This document shows, in pieces, positions 5,300 through 7,995 of a stretch of 7,995 bases of DNA. Position 1 is the stretch's first letter. Each line of letters begins with the position of its first letter. Made by a program: the position numbers and the translations under genes. The notes below the pieces were generated by a model. It saw only the letters and a list, made by a program, of their open reading frames with translations. It searched no databases and was not told the DNA's origin. The stretch comes from an uncultured Elusimicrobium sp. (lineage in GTDB: Bacteria > Elusimicrobiota > Endomicrobiia > Endomicrobiales > Endomicrobiaceae): NCBI GenBank assembly GCA_902761395.1, contig CACWKJ010000042.1, positions 1 to 7,995 on the forward strand, given 5' to 3'.

Positions 5300-5325
5300 C
5301 TACACAAAATATCGATAATTTGTAG
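5300..5325 (+). other. Imperfect dyad at the predicted dnaB transcript start
   Basis: CTACA (5300-5304) pairs with TGTAG (5321-5325). Beyond a bulged C5305, AA (5306-5307) pairs with TT (5319-5320), and the centre is ATCGAT (5311-5316). It starts at about +1 of the predicted promoter, so it could be an operator dyad or a weak leader hairpin. TTTT follows, but the stem is short and AT-rich, so a terminator is unlikely. Function unknown. Confidence 0.3.
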
Positions 5326-5354
5326 TTTTCTGTTAAAAGAAGGAGAAGTTTTTA

Positions 5355-6758
5355 ATGCCAAAAGATTTAGAAAGAAAAACTCCGCCGCAATCAATAGATG
5401 CAGAAATGGCACTGCTTGGCGCAATGCTTATAGAAAAAGATGCAATAATAAAGGCAATGGAGTTAGTTAAAGAAGAAGATTTTTATAAAGAAGTACATAA
5501 ACTTATTTTCGGTGCAATAAGAGAGTTAAGTGATACGGAAGTTGCAGAACCCGTTACCGTATCAAATCGTTTAAAAACAAATAAACTTTTTAACGATGCA
5601 GGCGGAATAAAGTATTTGTTCAGTTTGATTGATGCCGCGCAGACTGCAGCTAATGTTGAATATTACGCAAATATCGTAAAAGATAAATCTATTTTGAGAC
5701 AAATAATTACAGTCGGTTCGAATATGGTTACCGATGCTTTTTCCGAAGATTCACCTTCGGAAACAATTTTGGATGATGCTCAAACTGTGTTATTTAATAT
5801 ATCAAAACAAAACAGTTCCAACGATTTTTTTACACCGGAAGAATTAGTACCTTCCGTTGTTTCCAAACTTGAAAATTTGTTTAAAGACAGAAATGATGTT
5901 CCGGGCCTTAGAACAGGATTTTCCGATCTTGATAAAATGACGGCCGGACTTCAACCTTCCGAACTTATAATTGTTGCGGGAAGACCTTCCATGGGTAAAA
6001 CGGCATTTGCATTAAATATTGCCGAAAATGTTGCCGTAAATTCCAAAGAACCGCATTCGGTAGCAGTGTTTTCTTTGGAAATGTCTAAAGAATCTTTAAT
6101 GATGAGATTCTTGGCTTCCGTTGCGCAAGTAAGCGGACAGGATTTAAGAAAGGGGAAATTTAAAAGTTCCGATTGGCCTAAACTTACTACGGCAATAGCT
6201 AAAATAGGTAAAGCACCTTTGTATATTTGTGATGCGGATATGAGTTCTATAGAAATAAGAGCAACAGCAAAGAAACTTGCTACAAAACTTGAAAAGCAAG
6301 GCAAACCGCTATCGTTGATAATAATAGATTATTTACAGCTTATCAGAGGAACAGGTAACGGTAAAAAATATGAATCAAAACAAATAGAAACGGCTGAAAT
6401 TTCAAGATCGTTAAAAGCGTTGGCTAAAGATTTGAAAGTTCCTGTAATTGCTCTTTCTCAGTTATCCAGACAAACAGAACAAAGAGGAAAAGATAAAAGA
6501 CCTATGCTTTCCGATTTAAGAGATTCCGGTGCAATAGAACAAGATGCCGATGTAGTGGCTTTTGTTCACAGAGAAGGTTATTATAAGAGTAAAGAAAAAT
6601 CTCAGGATTTAGATCCTGCAACACAAAATGATAATACGGCGGAAATTATTATTTCAAAACAAAGAAACGGTCCGGTAGGAACGGTAGAACTTCTTTTTGA
6701 AGGGGAATATACAAAATTTTTTAATAAAGCACTAGCTTCTATGGAGGAAAGGCAATGA
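5355..6758 (+). CDS. dnaB: Replicative DNA helicase DnaB
   Basis: This 467-residue protein is the hexameric helicase that unwinds DNA at the replication fork. The N-terminal primase-contacting domain (about 8-150) starts with PPQSIDAEMALLGAML, and a linker helix lies around 161-176. The RecA-like motor domain has Walker A GRPSMGKTA (209-217, K215 and T216), the catalytic glutamate E242 in FSLEMS, Walker B LIIIDYLQL (321-329, D325), SQLSRQTEQR (368-377), DLRDSGAIEQDAD and the basic finger KQRNGP (435-440). There is no intein or insertion. AGGAG at 5341-5345 lies 9 bases before the ATG. It has its own promoter, and its stop overlaps the alr start by 4 bases. Placement after rplI is widespread in bacteria. 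Confidence 0.97.
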   Translation: MPKDLERKTPPQSIDAEMALLGAMLIEKDAIIKAMELVKEEDFYKEVHKLIFGAIRELSDTEVAEPVTVSNRLKTNKLFNDAGGIKYLFSLIDAAQTAANVEYYANIVKDKSILRQIITVGSNMVTDAFSEDSPSETILDDAQTVLFNISKQNSSNDFFTPEELVPSVVSKLENLFKDRNDVPGLRTGFSDLDKMTAGLQPSELIIVAGRPSMGKTAFALNIAENVAVNSKEPHSVAVFSLEMSKESLMMRFLASVAQVSGQDLRKGKFKSSDWPKLTTAIAKIGKAPLYICDADMSSIEIRATAKKLATKLEKQGKPLSLIIIDYLQLIRGTGNGKKYESKQIETAEISRSLKALAKDLKVPVIALSQLSRQTEQRGKDKRPMLSDLRDSGAIEQDADVVAFVHREGYYKSKEKSQDLDPATQNDNTAEIIISKQRNGPVGTVELLFEGEYTKFFNKALASMEERQ

Positions 6759-7891
6759 AGGAACAACCACCATCATCTTTTTTCAGACCAACATGGGTAG
6801 AAATAGATAAGAGTGATTTTTTGTTTAATTTGAAGAAAATAAAAGAGTATTTAAAAAAAGATACAAAGGTACTTGCGGTTATAAAATCCAATGCTTACGG
6901 GCACGGCGGAATAGAACTTGCAAAGGAAGCCGTAAAGGCCGGAATATATGGTATAGGTGTTTCTTCCATTGAGGAAGGTATTTCTTTCAGAAAAGCCGGT
7001 ATTAAAGCTAAAATTTTAGTGTTCGGCAGCGGATATCCGTTGGAGTATTTGTCTGTAGCAACATTTTGGGATTTAATACCTACAATATCAAGTTTGCAGG
7101 GATTACACGAATTATCAAATCTCGCAAAGAAATTTCAAAAAAAGTTAGAGTTTCATTTGAAAGTTGATACCGGTATGGGAAGAGTAGGCGTTATTGCCGG
7201 TGAAAACACAAATGTTATATTGCAAAAAATAGTTAATATGCCGGAAATAAAAATGTCGGGAATGTATACGCATTTTGCGGTTGCCGATACAAATCCTACT
7301 TATACGGAAAGTCAGCTAAATAAATTTAACGAAGTTATAAAATATGCAAAAAGTTTGGGATTAAAATTTATTGCACATGCGGCAAATACTGCAGCACTGC
7401 TCAGCAGCAAAAAAACTCATCTTGATATGGTTAGACCGGGAATAGGTTTGTACGGACTTTCTCCGTTTGAACATAATTTACAAAAACTTAAATTAAAACC
7501 TGTTTTAACTTGGAAAACAAAGATTATATATTTAAAAAAAGTTCCTTCGGGTTTTTGTGTAAGTTACGGCAGAACATTTGTTACAAATAAAAATTCCGTT
7601 ATAGCAACGGTTCCTGTAGGTTATGCCGACGGTTACAGCAGGGTATTATCAAACAAAGCCGATGTTTTGGTTAGAGGTAAAAAATGTCCTGTTGCAGGAA
7701 GAATAACGATGGACATGATGATGATAGATGTTACCGATGTTAAAGGTGTAAGTATAGGAGATGAAGTTGTGTTGCTCGGAACACAAGGTAAAGAAACAAT
7801 TAAGGCTGAAGAGTTGGCAAAATTACAAAATACAATAAGTTACGAAGTAACTTGTTCAATATCGCCGAGGGTTCCAAGAATAATAGTTTAA
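6755..7891 (+). CDS. alr: Alanine racemase (PLP-dependent)
   Basis: This 378-residue enzyme interconverts L- and D-alanine and supplies D-Ala for peptidoglycan. The fold-III barrel (about 12-245) carries the PLP lysine K44 in AVIKSNAYGHG, then VDTGMGRVG (137-145), HAANTAA (208-214) and VRPGIGLYG, where R227 should contact the PLP ring nitrogen. The C-terminal beta domain carries the second catalytic base Y271 in SYGRTF, then VGYADGY (288-294), GRITMD (315-320) and the family ending SYEVTCSISPRVPRI. Both catalytic residues are intact. GGAGG (6743-6747) lies 7 bases before the ATG. The ATGA overlap with dnaB implies coupled translation, which also suggests peptidoglycan synthesis in this organism. 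Confidence 0.97.
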   Translation: MKEQPPSSFFRPTWVEIDKSDFLFNLKKIKEYLKKDTKVLAVIKSNAYGHGGIELAKEAVKAGIYGIGVSSIEEGISFRKAGIKAKILVFGSGYPLEYLSVATFWDLIPTISSLQGLHELSNLAKKFQKKLEFHLKVDTGMGRVGVIAGENTNVILQKIVNMPEIKMSGMYTHFAVADTNPTYTESQLNKFNEVIKYAKSLGLKFIAHAANTAALLSSKKTHLDMVRPGIGLYGLSPFEHNLQKLKLKPVLTWKTKIIYLKKVPSGFCVSYGRTFVTNKNSVIATVPVGYADGYSRVLSNKADVLVRGKKCPVAGRITMDMMMIDVTDVKGVSIGDEVVLLGTQGKETIKAEELAKLQNTISYEVTCSISPRVPRIIV

Positions 7892-7898
7892 CAAAAAT

Positions 7899-7995
7899 AT
7901 GAAAGAACAAATATTAAAAGTTTCACCATTAAGAAAATTAAAAGATAATATAAAAGGACTTGGTATTGCTTCTCAATTAGTGATTGATACTTTTA
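7899..7995 (+). CDS. Unrecognised protein, N-terminal fragment (cut by window end)
   Basis: An open frame starts at the ATG 7 bases after the alr stop and runs 32 codons to the end of the window. The visible part begins MKEQILKVSPLRKLKD and continues to LGIASQLVIDTF; it is basic at first and then hydrophobic, which could be the start of a membrane protein. I do not recognise the family from so short a piece. No clear ribosome binding site precedes the ATG, but the spacing and direction fit a third gene of the dnaB-alr operon translated by coupling. No terminator separates it from alr. The true start could lie elsewhere. Confidence 0.5.
   Translation, partial: MKEQILKVSPLRKLKDNIKGLGIASQLVIDTF

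Noticed and set aside
5258..5470. Plus-strand 70-codon frame overlapping the dnaB start
   Set aside because: It covers the dnaB promoter and reads the dnaB N terminus in a wrong frame. It has no ribosome binding site and no recognisable domain.
1..7995. CRISPR array, insertion sequence, prophage, toxin-antitoxin or other accessory system
   Set aside because: No direct-repeat array, transposase, integrase or flanking inverted repeats are visible. All recognised genes are core translation, secretion, replication, arginine or cell-wall genes with similar base and codon use.

Overview
The window is a compact, AT-rich bacterial housekeeping stretch with every gene on the + strand. Arginine is written almost entirely with AGA, there is little intergenic space, and most genes have clear GGAGG-type ribosome binding sites. 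The gene orders tuf-rpmG-trnW-secE-nusG-rplK-rplA and rpsF-ssb-rpsR-rplI-dnaB are typical of bacteria. Nothing in the sequence fixes the lineage. An Elusimicrobiota-like (Endomicrobium-like) or other low-GC gut bacterium is only a guess. I see no mobile element, CRISPR array, phage gene or sign of recent transfer.

Region 1 (1-2501) is the end of an EF-Tu operon. It holds the last 36 codons of tuf, rpmG (L33), a tRNA-Trp(CCA), secE, nusG, rplK (L11) and rplA (L1), and closes with a strong intrinsic terminator at 2464-2501. The rplK-rplA spacer holds an RNA structure (1712-1745) that copies the L1-binding part of 23S rRNA next to the rplA ribosome binding site, so it is probably an L1 autoregulatory site. 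The usual continuation rplJ-rplL-rpoB-rpoC is absent here; the operon stops after rplA.

Region 2 (2542-3471) is a single argF-like ornithine carbamoyltransferase gene. It sits between two translation operons, with no other arginine gene beside it. Its carbamoyl-phosphate motif reads STRTM instead of STRTR.

Region 3 (3473-5232) is a self-contained transcription unit. A near-consensus promoter leads into a structured leader with two hairpins, then rpsF (S6), ssb, rpsR (S18) and rplI (L9), and ends in a second strong terminator. The 5' end of ssb overlaps the charged tail of rpsF by 38 bases. The leader may be an S6:S18 feedback site.

Region 4 (5265-7995) starts with its own promoter (TTGATT, 17 bases, TATAAT). 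It carries the replicative helicase gene dnaB, then alr (alanine racemase) overlapping it by ATGA, then the first 32 codons of an unrecognised gene that runs off the window. Overall this is ordinary core-genome content. The points worth a second look are the RNA leader elements, the truncated rplKA operon, the ArgF substitution and the rpsF/ssb overlap. I found no evidence for an undescribed defence, mobile or biosynthetic system.
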